A DNA stretch of 64,000 nucleotides from Candidatus Rifleibacteriota bacterium (GCA_012517355.1 JAAYVD010000005.1:1-64000), one strand, 5' to 3'. Counted from the first letter of the stretch, positions 25,526-33,713 are shown. The notes: a model not told the origin generated them from the letters alone. Program-made: numbers and translations.

Positions 25526-25621
25526 GCCTCGCCCCACTACGAGTTCACCCCGCGTGCGCCCAGACCCCCAAGGGATCCCGTGGCGTGGCCCGAAATGAAG
25601 CCCCTGGGGTTTCGATGTGAC

Positions 25622-25655
25622 CAAAAGCGAAAACCGCTCCCCGTGAGGAGAGCGG
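25622..25655 (-). terminator. Displaced tRNA-Gly terminator outside the element
   Basis: On the minus strand a 9-bp stem (CCGCTCTCC-TCAC-GGGGAGCGG, one G-U pair) is followed by TTTTCGCTTTT. It lies just beyond attL on the chromosomal side. It is best explained as the original terminator of tRNA-Gly(CCC), now about 30 kb from its gene because the element sits between them. Confidence 0.65.
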
Positions 25656-25660
25656 CTCTG

Positions 25661-25686
25661 AGAGCGGGAAACGAGGGTCGAACTCG
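25661..25686 (-). other. attL: duplicated 3' end of tRNA-Gly
   Basis: These 26 bp repeat 55,568-55,593 with one mismatch (C versus T at position 19). The sequence corresponds to the acceptor stem and T-arm 3' half of tRNA-Gly(CCC). The copy is not followed by the rest of the tRNA, so it is the remnant side of the integration site. Confidence 0.88.
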
Positions 25687-25738
25687 ATCAGAGCATTTTT
25701 GGAATTGCCAGATGCTCATCATTACAGGATTTCCACTT

Positions 25739-25767
25739 TTGGACTCTTGTATTTTTTAGCATATTTT
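25739..25767 (+). promoter_or_regulatory. Integrase promoter
   Basis: TTGGAC (25739-25744), 17-bp spacer, TATTTT (25762-25767), about 64 bp before the integrase ATG. The AGGGGTAAG repeats lie between promoter and gene, so integrase binding there could autoregulate. Confidence 0.55.
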
Positions 25768-25776
25768 GGCATCATT

Positions 25777-25797
25777 AGGGGTAAGTTTAGGGGTAAG
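25777..25797 (+). repeat. Arm-type repeat, left end
   Basis: Two copies of AGGGGTAAG separated by TTT. The identical 21 bp occurs at 55,489-55,509, in the same orientation, near the other end. Position inside both att cores suggests integrase arm-binding sites. Confidence 0.7.
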
Positions 25798-25830
25798 TCA
25801 ACGAGAGCGTGACCAGGAGCTGAAACACCG

Positions 25831-26841
25831 ATGGCAAGCCTGAAACAGAACCGCTTCGGGGTATTCTACGTCCAATACTACACCGAAAAGGGGCAAAAAC
25901 GGAAGTCGCTCCGCACGAAGAACAGGGAGATCGCCAAAAAGCTCCTCCGTCAGTTCGAAAATACCCAGGACTTGGTGAAAAGCGGTCTCATAGACGCCCC
26001 CATCATCCCAGCCAAGGCTTTTGAAAAGTATCTCCAGGGAAAATCGGTCAAGGACCAAGTCATTCTCCGGTATCGCCAGCATTGGCACTGGATCGAGAGC
26101 TTCCTTCAGGAACGCAGTATCGGCCTGCTTAATGACCTGACCGCGGTTACCGTTTCTGAATACCCCAACTGGCGACAAGCCGCGAAGAAAACGATCCAGG
26201 AGGAACTGCGTCTCCTGAAGTCGATCATGACCTGGCTGACCGAGAACGGCTACCTCCGGGCCAACCCCGTAAACATCTGGCCAAAGATCAAAACGACCAC
26301 CAAGAAGCCAGAAACCATCGGAAGCTACAGCAAGGGAGAGGTAGAAAGAATCCTCGCCCATTTCAACGAACATCCGGCTGGATCGGCCCTATCATTCCTT
26401 GCCTTCACCGGTGTCCGCCGTTCGGAAATGGAAGCCATATGCGTCGCCGATGTCGATCTCGAAAAGGGTGTTTTACGCATCAAGAGCGAGAAGACGGCAA
26501 CCATGACTTCGAACCAGATTCGATACGTGGAGATTCACCCCCGAATCGCCGATATGCTGAAAACCAAGATCGCCGGGAAAGCGCCTGATGCCCCAGTTTT
26601 CCCTGAAACACAGAAGCATCGACCCGCATGGCTGACGCAGCTCCTCGAAACCGCCTGCCGCCAACTGAAGATACAATATCGTCGCGTCCACGGTTTGCGT
26701 CATTATTGGATCACCTCTCTTCTGTCTGCGGGTGTTCCTCTTGCTGTGGTGATGCGAATGGCCGGACATTCCAATCTCTCCACCACCCAAAAGTATCTTC
26801 ACCTTGGGGAACACCACCATGGTTGGGTTGAGAAAATATGA
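25831..26841 (+). CDS. int: Tyrosine recombinase (element integrase)
   Basis: The 336-aa protein has an AP2-like arm-binding N-terminus (FGVFYVQYYTEKGQKRKSLR), a core-binding SAM-like domain (residues ~60-165) and a catalytic domain with the R-H-R-H-Y set: FTGVRRSEMEAI (Arg), HGLRHYW (His-x-x-Arg), AGHSNLSTTQKYLH (His and Tyr). All catalytic residues are present, so it should be active. It lies at the end opposite the intact tRNA. It would catalyse recombination between the duplicated tRNA-Gly cores. Confidence 0.95.
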   Translation: MASLKQNRFGVFYVQYYTEKGQKRKSLRTKNREIAKKLLRQFENTQDLVKSGLIDAPIIPAKAFEKYLQGKSVKDQVILRYRQHWHWIESFLQERSIGLLNDLTAVTVSEYPNWRQAAKKTIQEELRLLKSIMTWLTENGYLRANPVNIWPKIKTTTKKPETIGSYSKGEVERILAHFNEHPAGSALSFLAFTGVRRSEMEAICVADVDLEKGVLRIKSEKTATMTSNQIRYVEIHPRIADMLKTKIAGKAPDAPVFPETQKHRPAWLTQLLETACRQLKIQYRRVHGLRHYWITSLLSAGVPLAVVMRMAGHSNLSTTQKYLHLGEHHHGWVEKI

Positions 26842-26866
26842 TGGTAACTGAAGGTAGAAAAGGCAA

Positions 26867-27151
26867 TCATTCACCAAGTTCCCTGACCATCTGAATTGCC
26901 CCCCGAACTTTACGCATCAATTCGTTGAACTTCTTCCGATGTGCGATGGCACTCTGTGCCCGTCTTCCATGCTTCCAGGCGTTCTTGTTTCCTGATTGGC
27001 CCCCGGCCCCTGGGGCACAGCCATGCATCCGACACCGGGGACGTCCTTTCACACATGGGTTCGGACATGGCGTTCCCCTCCTCGTTTGCGCCCCGCATCG
27101 GGGGATATCCCGGAGGTGGGGTAGTGCATGGGGTCGAATGTCGTCTTTCAT
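26867..27151 (-). CDS. Small Cys/His zinc-knuckle element protein (HGGxxTG-like)
   Basis: The 94-aa basic protein has PRCGAQTRRGTPCPNPCVKG then PRCRMHGCAPGAGGQSGN. This CGAxTRxGxPC...CxxHG pattern is common in small phage and element proteins ending in a Gly-rich motif and a basic helical tail. The family's role is not established. It overlaps the upstream gene by 4 bp. Confidence 0.65.
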   Translation of the reverse strand: MKDDIRPHALPHLRDIPRCGAQTRRGTPCPNPCVKGRPRCRMHGCAPGAGGQSGNKNAWKHGRRAQSAIAHRKKFNELMRKVRGAIQMVRELGE

Positions 27152-27864
27152 TTGTCCCCCCGACGGGGCGGCCGCCCCCCACCCCTGGCAGGGTAGTCCA
27201 TTTTTCCGGCGACCACTGCCTGGCCATCCTTGCCGACATGGACGTGCTGGACCACGACCTCCTGCCTCCCCCCGTTCTTCGCTTTCATGAGTGTCTGGAG
27301 GCCGGTCTGGAACGTTTTCATCAACCTCGCAGCCTGGCCGATCAGGTGGCTGGCGTGGTTGAGGTCCAGCTGACTCTTGAAGTTTTCCCCGACTCGATCG
27401 GCTTGTGCGAACAGCTTCATGGACAGACGGTGGGCTGCGGCCAACTGGTGGGCCAACATTTTCTCCAAAGATGTCGGGTTGGGTATCCCATCCGCGGCGT
27501 CGGCTGCCAGAATCAAGACATCTGCACCTTCTGCCAGGGTCAGGCGTTCCTGACTTGCCCGGGCGGCCACCATCGGCTGGCTCCTCAGTTCGAGGGCCTG
27601 CGATAGGGCGACCTCGCGGTCACACCCTTCGGGGACGACCATCTCGCCGCCAACCAGATTTTGAGCAGGTTCGTTCAGTTCCAACATCCTTTCGGTCTCG
27701 TCCTCGATGTTCTCTGCTTCGTCCAGGAGTGAACTCGAACTGGGACTATTTCTGGTCTCCGCCTCAGCCCTGAGCATGGCTGCTTCCGTGTAGTTCCGGA
27801 AAGCCTGTCTGATCTTCATTTTTGAATCTGGGGGGTTCCCCCAGCCTATATCATTGGCTCTCAT
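27148..27864 (-). CDS. Element-associated hypothetical protein
   Basis: The 238-aa protein starts at ATG 27864 after GGAGGGAG. It is mostly alpha-helical, with an acidic N-terminal third and a helix-rich centre (LEKMLAHQLAAAHRLSMKLF). Its C-terminus VVVQHVHVGKDGQAVVAGKM is a strand motif I associate with uncharacterised phage/element proteins that precede HGG-type zinc-knuckle genes. No enzyme motif seen. Confidence 0.55.
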   Translation of the reverse strand: MRANDIGWGNPPDSKMKIRQAFRNYTEAAMLRAEAETRNSPSSSSLLDEAENIEDETERMLELNEPAQNLVGGEMVVPEGCDREVALSQALELRSQPMVAARASQERLTLAEGADVLILAADAADGIPNPTSLEKMLAHQLAAAHRLSMKLFAQADRVGENFKSQLDLNHASHLIGQAARLMKTFQTGLQTLMKAKNGGRQEVVVQHVHVGKDGQAVVAGKMDYPARGGGRPPRRGDK

Positions 27865-28237
27865 TGAATTCTCCCTCCTTTTCCGTGCCGGTCCTGGTTT
27901 CGGAGAGGTTGTCACTCCGGACATCCCCCCTACCTATCTGAATTTGCTTTACCCGCCTCAAGGACAGCATTCCCCATTTTTCAGATCACGTATTCCAAAA
28001 ATTCTCACTTCCTTTTCTGGGTCTCAAAACTGTCGAAAAATTTCCCAGAAAATTCCCAAAATGGCGTTTCCGGCCACAACCTCTTCCCGAGAAACAGCCT
28101 CGAAACCGCCGAAAATGGCGGGGTTTTACGGGAAAAAACCACCTCCCATAAGGATGAGGGAGGGGATTCTCTTTTTGGCCTTTCGCCCATGAACAGGAAA
28201 TTCATACATTCCAAAAATTCCATCAGGAGGTGTGACT
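27865..28237. other. Divergent intergenic region with short repeats
   Basis: These 373 bp separate two divergent genes. ATTCCAAAAAT occurs twice (27,992-28,002 and 28,208-28,218), and its reverse complement also lies at 25,505-25,515 and 25,695-25,705. Small hairpins are present (CCTCCC/GGGAGG near 28,142-28,163; CCGCC/GGCGG near 28,108). No convincing gene. It probably contains the promoters of both flanking genes. Confidence 0.5.
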
Positions 28238-28486
28238 ATGTTCTTCATTCCCGCAGCGGCCATCGGGGCCGGTGTTTCGCTCATCGTCTGGGGGTCCAAG
28301 ATGTTCCTGGACGACGATGACTCCGCCGACGAAAAGGCCGGTGAAATTCTCGCCCGGATTCCGGAGGAGATTTCGGAATACATCGAGGACGTCAGGGTCA
28401 ACCTGTCCGGAATCCACATCGTGTTCCGCCCGGGGACCCCCAAGAAGATCAAGGATCAGGTCCGCAACAACATCGAACCGGTCTGA
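28238..28486 (+). CDS. Small single-TM hypothetical protein
   Basis: The 82-aa protein starts at ATG 28238, seven bases after AGGAGG (a GTG at 28232 is too close). It has one N-terminal TM segment (FIPAAAIGAGVSLIVWGSKM), an acidic stretch (FLDDDDSADEK) and an amphipathic domain (IPEEISEYIEDVRVNLSGIH). It is the first gene of the rightward recombination block. Family not recognised. Confidence 0.6.
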   Translation: MFFIPAAAIGAGVSLIVWGSKMFLDDDDSADEKAGEILARIPEEISEYIEDVRVNLSGIHIVFRPGTPKKIKDQVRNNIEPV

Positions 28487-28584
28487 GAACCGGGACCCAA
28501 TCCCCCAACCCCTCCCTTACTATGCCCTTTCCCGATACCCGTGAACCGGAGGTTCACAACATCACCCAATCAGAAGGAGGGAAT

Positions 28585-29640
28585 ATGCCTACGTCAATCC
28601 AACCCGCCCTGACCAAGTCGGTCAACGGTCTCACCAACCCTGATCAGGATGTCCCTGCCCTTATCAACATGCTCCAGGCCAGCGAGTTCCTGGAAAACTC
28701 CGACCGCGTCGTCCACCTCAACCAGCTCGCCGCCGACACCAACCTGAACATCGAGGTCCCCGACATGGGGCGGTTCGCCCTTACGGATTGGAGCAAAGCC
28801 CAGATCAGCACGATTCTGGGGTTCAAATTCGACAAGTATTTCGAAAATGCCAGTCCCGAGGACAAGGCGTATGAACTGAACCGCCGGTTCGCCCGGGCCA
28901 CAGCCGAGGTGAAACTCAGAACCTCGCTCATCGGTGCCGGGGAAAACTCCAACGACGGCACCCTGAAGGGCATCGTCAGCCCCTCGTTCAGCGCCATCCA
29001 GGACAGCCAGGTCGCCAGCCTCGTTCTGCAAGGGTTGGGGGAAGTCGAGCCCGAACTCCGCATCATCCGCGCCGACATCACAACCCGCAGCACCTCCTTC
29101 GTGATCGGGGTCGGCCGTCCCTTTGTCCCCGGCGGCCAGAACGAGGTCGGGGATATCTTCGGGGGAATCCACATCATGAATTCTGGGGTCGGGTTCTCCA
29201 GCCTGTCTATGACCCTCCACCTGACCCGCCTGGTCTGCAAGAACGGAATGCAGGTTCCCCTTCGTAATGCCGAGATCCTGCGCCGCCGCCACACGTCCGG
29301 CCTGACCATCGAGCGTGTCCAGGAAGAGGTGGCGGGGAAATTCCGCGAGATCCCCGGGCAACTTCGCCGGGCGGGCCAGATCCTTAATGATGCCCGCGTC
29401 ATTCCGGTGGAAAACGTCGAGGCCACAATCACCCGCCTCCTCCAGGATTCCCACCTCCCCCGGAAACTCCTCCAGCCCCTCATGCAAGCGTATTCCAGGG
29501 AGCCCCATCCCTCGGCTTTCGGGGTTGCCCAGGCCATGACCGATTCCCAGACCCTCGCCGAACTCCAGATCCGCCCGGAGGAGCGAATGCTCCTTGAGCA
29601 GGCTGCCGGGAGCTATCTCCGGGGGACGACCAACTCGTAA
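28585..29640 (+). CDS. DUF932-like phage/plasmid protein
   Basis: The 351-aa protein begins at ATG 28585 after AAGGAGGG. It resembles DUF932 (phage/plasmid-like TIGR03299-type) proteins: MTLHLTRLVCKNGMQVP and RRRHTSGLTIERVQEE correspond to the family's C-G-N and R-x-x-H segments. Such proteins are common in phage recombination modules with single-strand annealing proteins. Precise function unknown. It is followed by a strong hairpin and the ERF gene. Confidence 0.7.
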   Translation: MPTSIQPALTKSVNGLTNPDQDVPALINMLQASEFLENSDRVVHLNQLAADTNLNIEVPDMGRFALTDWSKAQISTILGFKFDKYFENASPEDKAYELNRRFARATAEVKLRTSLIGAGENSNDGTLKGIVSPSFSAIQDSQVASLVLQGLGEVEPELRIIRADITTRSTSFVIGVGRPFVPGGQNEVGDIFGGIHIMNSGVGFSSLSMTLHLTRLVCKNGMQVPLRNAEILRRRHTSGLTIERVQEEVAGKFREIPGQLRRAGQILNDARVIPVENVEATITRLLQDSHLPRKLLQPLMQAYSREPHPSAFGVAQAMTDSQTLAELQIRPEERMLLEQAAGSYLRGTTNS

Positions 29641-29664
29641 AAAATCACCCGCTCATCGTTCCGT

Positions 29665-29695
29665 CGGGGGGAGAGGCGCAAGGCTTCTCCCCCCG
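29665..29695 (+). terminator. GC-rich hairpin between DUF932 and erf
   Basis: A perfect 10-bp stem, CGGGGGGAGA (29,665-29,674) with TCTCCCCCCG (29,686-29,695), loop 11 nt, is followed by AGCCTTTTCTCG. It may act as an attenuator or partial terminator ahead of erf. Confidence 0.5.
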
Positions 29696-29721
29696 AGCCT
29701 TTTCTCGAAAGGAGAAACCCA

Positions 29722-30513
29722 ATGGAAACCAGCCAAGCCATCGGAAAAATCTCGGAGGCCCTCGCTAAAGCCCAAGGTCAGATGAAGCCCGCCGTGTTCG
29801 ATGCCGCGAACCCCCACTTCAAGAGCAAATACGCCAGCCTCGCCGCGATCATGGATGCGTGCCGCGCGGCCCTCTCGGCCAACAGCGTGGCCGTCGTCCA
29901 GGGAACCTCGGTCGAGGAAAACCGGGTCGTCGTTTCCACCATGCTCGTCCATGGTTCCGGGGAATGGATTCGGGATTCCTTGTCCATCAAGCTCGTCCGC
30001 GAGGATGCCCAGGCCATCGGATCGGCAATCACCTACGCCCGCCGCTACTCCCTGGCCAGCATGGTCGGTATCGTCGCCGATGAAGACGACGATGCCGAAA
30101 ATGCTGTCGGCCGGAACGGAAATGGGTCCGTTCCCAACCCGAAGCCCGTCCTGACGCGAATCAAGAAGGCCGATGGCCCCATGACTCCTACAACCCCCAT
30201 CGAGGCCCGGCCAGAGGAAACCAACCAACCAATGGAACCAACCACCAATTCTCCAAAGGGACCCACACCCGTCACCCAGAAACCTGCCAACGGCAACGGT
30301 CGCGTGGCCAAGATCCGTATCCTTTTCACCCTCAGCTCCCAGCTTGGCCAGACCACCGACCAGATGAAGGCCGACATCGGCACCATGCTTGGCATGGACC
30401 GCCCGATCAAGGAATCCTCGGAGATCCCGAACGATCAGCTCGACCGCCTCATCGACAACTTCAAGCAGGCCCTGACCGCCAAGGCAGCTCTCGCCGGGAA
30501 GGAGGCTGCCTGA
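29722..30513 (+). CDS. erf: ERF-family single-strand annealing recombinase
   Basis: The 263-aa protein contains the ERF signature: NPHFKSKYASLAAIMDACRA near the N-terminus and GSAITYARRYSLASMVGIVA ending in DEDDDAE. A Pro/Thr linker (residues ~140-195) leads to a C-terminal helical domain. ERF proteins anneal complementary ssDNA during phage recombination and circularisation. The next gene, a nuclease, overlaps by spacing (1 bp) and supplies the resection partner. Confidence 0.93.
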   Translation: METSQAIGKISEALAKAQGQMKPAVFDAANPHFKSKYASLAAIMDACRAALSANSVAVVQGTSVEENRVVVSTMLVHGSGEWIRDSLSIKLVREDAQAIGSAITYARRYSLASMVGIVADEDDDAENAVGRNGNGSVPNPKPVLTRIKKADGPMTPTTPIEARPEETNQPMEPTTNSPKGPTPVTQKPANGNGRVAKIRILFTLSSQLGQTTDQMKADIGTMLGMDRPIKESSEIPNDQLDRLIDNFKQALTAKAALAGKEAA

Positions 30514-30514
30514 A

Positions 30515-31366
30515 ATGCCATGGACGAACAACTACAACCTGCCTGAGCCGATCGTCCGCGCGGTTCAGCGGGATACCTACAACCCAGGAATCTCGGACGT
30601 AACCGTGACACGATTGATCCTTCCCCCGCGTATCGCCATTCTTCAGGAGCGGTTCCGGGCCAAAATCGTCGAAGACGTCGCCGATGGGTTCTTCAGGATG
30701 CTCGGGAAATGCGTCCACAAACTCCTGGAGGAGAAAGACTCCGAGGCGGTCGTCGAGAAACGGCTCTACTCGTCGGAACGATTGCAGGGCCTGATCGTTT
30801 CTGGCCAGATCGACAGGTATGATCCCAAGACCCGCACCATCCAGGACTACAAGCTCACCACAGTCTACTCGGCCATGAACGGGGCAAAAGCGGAATGGGT
30901 GGGACAACTCAACCTCCTGGCCCTTCTGGCGCGGGAGAATGGATGGCCGGTGGACAACCTGGAGGTGATCCTCCTCCTGAGGGACCACTCGAAGACCCAG
31001 GGCGAACGCCAACCCAACTACCCGCCCTCGCCGGTCATCCGGATGCCGGTGGAGTTGTTTTCGGAGGAAAGGGCGGAGTGGTTTCTGAACTCCCGGTTGC
31101 AGGCATACCTGTCGGCCCGGATGAAACTTCCACCGTGCTCCCTTGAGGAACGTTGGGTCAGATCAAATGTTTTCGCCGTCCTCAAGCCTGGCGGCAAGCG
31201 GGCTGTTCGCCTCTTTGAGGATGAAGCTGAGGCGGTCAAGTTCACCAAGGGGGCCGGGGAGTCGCTCATCGTGCAGAAGAGGGGCGGCGCTGCGGTGAGG
31301 TGTGAATCCTACTGCCCGGTCAACCAATTCTGCGATCAATGGAATGGTCGCCAGGAACAAGACTGA
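30515..31366 (+). CDS. PD-(D/E)XK exonuclease, RecB/Cas4-like
   Basis: The 283-aa protein shows the nuclease core: GKCVHKLLEEKD (with His68 before a Glu-rich helix), VSGQIDRYDPKTRTIQDYKL giving G-x-x-D and D-Y-K of the PD-(D/E)XK site, and WVGQLNLLALLARENGW (the QxxxY/L-type helix). Its C-terminus ends CESYCPVNQFCDQW, three cysteines like the Cas4/AddB iron-sulfur cluster; Cys66 could be the fourth. It should resect DNA for the ERF protein. Start ATG 30515, after AAGGAGG. Confidence 0.8.
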   Translation: MPWTNNYNLPEPIVRAVQRDTYNPGISDVTVTRLILPPRIAILQERFRAKIVEDVADGFFRMLGKCVHKLLEEKDSEAVVEKRLYSSERLQGLIVSGQIDRYDPKTRTIQDYKLTTVYSAMNGAKAEWVGQLNLLALLARENGWPVDNLEVILLLRDHSKTQGERQPNYPPSPVIRMPVELFSEERAEWFLNSRLQAYLSARMKLPPCSLEERWVRSNVFAVLKPGGKRAVRLFEDEAEAVKFTKGAGESLIVQKRGGAAVRCESYCPVNQFCDQWNGRQEQD

Positions 31367-31375
31367 AAATGATCT

Positions 31376-31430
31376 CGGGGACGAGGAGGAAGAGCATAGC
31401 TCTCCCTTCCCGTCCCCGTTTTTTTTGTTT
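31376..31430 (+). terminator. Strong Rho-independent terminator
   Basis: Stem CGGGGACG (31,376-31,383) with CGTCCCCG (31,411-31,418), an inner GGAAGAGC/AGCTCT hairpin, then a run of nine T. It ends the DUF932-ERF-nuclease operon 10 bp after the nuclease stop. Confidence 0.88.
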
Positions 31431-31501
31431 TTTCGACGGTCTCTATCGACACCGGGGTCATCCATGAGTTCTCGGGAAACCGCATCCCTAAAGGGAAACA
31501 G

Positions 31502-31530
31502 TTGACCATGACATTCACCAAAGGTATTCT
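31502..31530 (+). promoter_or_regulatory. Promoter for the EVE-domain gene
   Basis: TTGACC (31,502-31,507), 17-bp spacer, TATTCT (31,525-31,530), 32 bp before the ATG. It sits after the terminator, so the EVE gene is an independent unit. Confidence 0.75.
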
Positions 31531-31562
31531 GGGGACAATCGTTTCCGATTGGGAGGGGCACA

Positions 31563-31967
31563 ATGAATCACTGGATCATCGCCCTGCCACGACCCGACAT
31601 GGAACACTGCATCAGGATCGGGAAGTTCGGCAAGAACAGCAAGGGCGTAATGGGAAAGGTGAAGGCGGGGGACAAGGTTGCCTGCTACGTGAGCGGTGAG
31701 TGCAAGATCATCGCCCTGGGCGAGGCGACCAGCGACTATTACATGGATGACAGCCCGGTCTTCAAGGCCGAGGGGGTGTTCCCGGACCGTTTCGATTTTT
31801 CCGCCAAGCCTGTGGGAAAGGCCCGGGAGGTCGACATCAAGACCATGGTCGACGACCTGCAGTTCATCTCCAACAAGCTCTACTGGTCAGTGTTTTTCCG
31901 CACGGGAATCAAGCAAATCCCGCAACCTGACTGGACATTCATCGAGAAAAGGTTGAGCGGGAAGTAG
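31563..31967 (+). CDS. EVE-domain protein (predicted modified-base reader)
   Basis: The 134-aa protein is essentially one EVE/PUA-like domain: MNHWIIALPRPDMEHCI at the start, GKVKAGDKVACYVSGECKI in the middle and SNKLYWSVFFRTGIKQIP near the end. EVE domains bind modified cytosines or other modified bases and are frequent in modification-dependent restriction. A stand-alone EVE gene with its own promoter in this defence-rich element may sense modified phage DNA. SD GGGAGGGG, spacing 5. Confidence 0.82.
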   Translation: MNHWIIALPRPDMEHCIRIGKFGKNSKGVMGKVKAGDKVACYVSGECKIIALGEATSDYYMDDSPVFKAEGVFPDRFDFSAKPVGKAREVDIKTMVDDLQFISNKLYWSVFFRTGIKQIPQPDWTFIEKRLSGK

Positions 31968-32035
31968 GCTTTGCCTTTCCGACACGGGCAGGACCCATGG
32001 GGATCAAGACCTGCCCCAGTCAAGGATCTCCCTAC

Positions 32036-32647
32036 CTAGGTCCGGTTCACCTTGTCCGTGAATCTGGTGAAATGGATCGACAGCTTGAGGAGGAAGAGCC
32101 AGGACGCAAAGGTCCCCAACGTGAAGATCCGTTTCTCCCGCAGGGCTTCCCTGGCCAGGGCGGTGTTCGCGCAACTATTGATCCGATCGAGGAACACCAG
32201 GGATTCATTGATGATTCCGGGAGCGGGTGGCAGGTGGAAGACCTGAGTGATGCGTTGGCGTCGCACCTCCTCCAGGTGTGAAGCGATCTGCTGGTCCACA
32301 AACTTCCCGGATTCAACCAGAGCCCGCTGGTATTTTGCCAGGTCGAAAATGGGGCAGTAGCAGAGGTGGGCGGGGAAAAAGGGGCGTGGGTTCGCAAGAT
32401 CCACATCGCAGGTATTGGACAGGACGATGACCCTTGCCTCCCCGACTTTCGGATCTGGCAGGTTGATGACCTGAAGCCCTCGTAACCCGTCCCCTTGAAG
32501 AACGATGGGTTCCTCAGACATTCTACTGAGGTAGAAGCGCGCAGGAAGATCCTCGGGGAATTGCCGAAGACCCTCGAACAGTTCTCGCTCAGCTTCGGGG
32601 GAAAGGAATTTCGGGAGGTAGACTCGGATGTCCTCAAGGGACATCAT
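32036..32647 (-). CDS. Hypothetical protein, third gene of the TIGR04255 unit
   Basis: The 203-aa protein starts at ATG 32647 (or 32644). Features: a DVDLANPRPFF segment preceded by VIVLSNTC, an HLCYCPIFDLAKY strand, and a C-terminal hydrophobic helix (FASWLFLLKLSIHFTRF) that could be membrane-associated. No recognised fold. It overlaps the upstream gene by 4 bp, so production is coupled. The SNTCDVD motif may be catalytic or structural; I cannot tell. Confidence 0.55.
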   Translation of the reverse strand: MMSLEDIRVYLPKFLSPEAERELFEGLRQFPEDLPARFYLSRMSEEPIVLQGDGLRGLQVINLPDPKVGEARVIVLSNTCDVDLANPRPFFPAHLCYCPIFDLAKYQRALVESGKFVDQQIASHLEEVRRQRITQVFHLPPAPGIINESLVFLDRINSCANTALAREALREKRIFTLGTFASWLFLLKLSIHFTRFTDKVNRT

Positions 32648-32964
32648 AGAAGGTCCCAGAATTTCTCGTCGACCAGACTGGAAATGGCCGGGTCAAGGTT
32701 CTTCCCATTTTGCAGGAGATCCTCGGCTACTCTCTCCATGGACTTGATTTTAACGTGAAGATCCCAAGATTCGTTGGGAACCAGATACGTTGGATTGGCG
32801 AGTTGCCCGGGAATCCCACTATCCGTGAGCTCAGTCGTATACACTGGTGTCGGCATCCAAGCTGTTTGCCCTCCAAGGCTGACTGCCATCCCCACTGCAA
32901 GGGGAACGACATACCAGGGTTGGCAACTTCCTCCTTTGTGCGCGGAAGCGATGGTGGGGGTCAC
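32644..32964 (-). CDS. Hypothetical small protein, second gene of the TIGR04255 unit
   Basis: The 106-aa protein has a mildly hydrophobic N-terminal half (WYVVPLAVGMAVSLGG) and a C-terminal helical part (SMERVAEDLLQNGKNLDPAI). Both ends overlap neighbours by 4 bp. Conserved small partners of this size often act as adaptors or antitoxins, but nothing in the sequence decides this. Confidence 0.5.
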   Translation of the reverse strand: MTPTIASAHKGGSCQPWYVVPLAVGMAVSLGGQTAWMPTPVYTTELTDSGIPGQLANPTYLVPNESWDLHVKIKSMERVAEDLLQNGKNLDPAISSLVDEKFWDLL

Positions 32965-33713
32965 GTTCCATCCTCCTGGAAAACTGGGTGAAGTGAAGCC
33001 AGGAATTCCTCCTGAAGAAGTGAGAAGAACAAGCGCTTGTCGAGGATACGGAGCTCCTCAAGGGCAGCCATGATCCCTTCCGACGAGAACGGGACAATCC
33101 CATCCGGCGTTCGGAAACCGTCAATGTCGATGATGGTTCCCCGCTCTCTTTTCCCACCCACCAAGGCGTCCGCCGGAAAAACCGCATGTAACCTGCATCG
33201 CGATTTCCCCTCAACGAATTCGGTTTGCAAAACGGTAGGGTGGCCGATAAGGGAGCCCCCATCGAGGGTTAGCCCGAGGGTGGTCCGGGGGAGGACGTTC
33301 CCCGGGAAAAAGTTGATGTAGCGCAATCCCAGCCGGACCGGCGTTTTGCAGAGCTCCGTAGGGGACAGGGCATCGAGAATCTCCCGGACTTTCCGAAGAA
33401 AGACGGTGCCCCCGGGATAGGGATGCACGGCAAACACCATGACCCTCGGTCCCACCTGAAACGTCAGTGCCTCGCGCTGAAAAGAGTAATGAGGCTGGAA
33501 GAGGAGCCCGGGGTCCGCATTTCTCAGAGCTTCGGGAATATCCAGGAACGGGAGGCGCTTGGCTTCACCCAGGAGATCCTTCACGCGGCCGTAGACCATC
33601 CCGAAAATGGCATCTGGGGGACCGGCTGGTTCGAACCGGAGCTCCACCAGGGCCTGCAAGATGGGGTCGGGCGCGATCTTTTCTGGCTGCCTGCCCGGGT
33701 TGGGAATGTTCAT
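32961..33713 (-). CDS. TIGR04255-family protein
   Basis: The 250-aa protein starts at ATG 33713, after AAAGGGA (an upstream ATG at 33737 is rejected). It matches the sporadically distributed TIGR04255 family: opening PILQALVELRFEP, then VRLGLRYINFFPGN and a C-terminal LEELRILDKRLFFSLLQEEF. No catalytic motif is visible. The family occurs mostly in defence islands and is uncharacterised to my knowledge. It leads a three-gene overlapping operon with its own promoter. Confidence 0.72.
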   Translation of the reverse strand: MNIPNPGRQPEKIAPDPILQALVELRFEPAGPPDAIFGMVYGRVKDLLGEAKRLPFLDIPEALRNADPGLLFQPHYSFQREALTFQVGPRVMVFAVHPYPGGTVFLRKVREILDALSPTELCKTPVRLGLRYINFFPGNVLPRTTLGLTLDGGSLIGHPTVLQTEFVEGKSRCRLHAVFPADALVGGKRERGTIIDIDGFRTPDGIVPFSSEGIMAALEELRILDKRLFFSLLQEEFLASLHPVFQEDGT

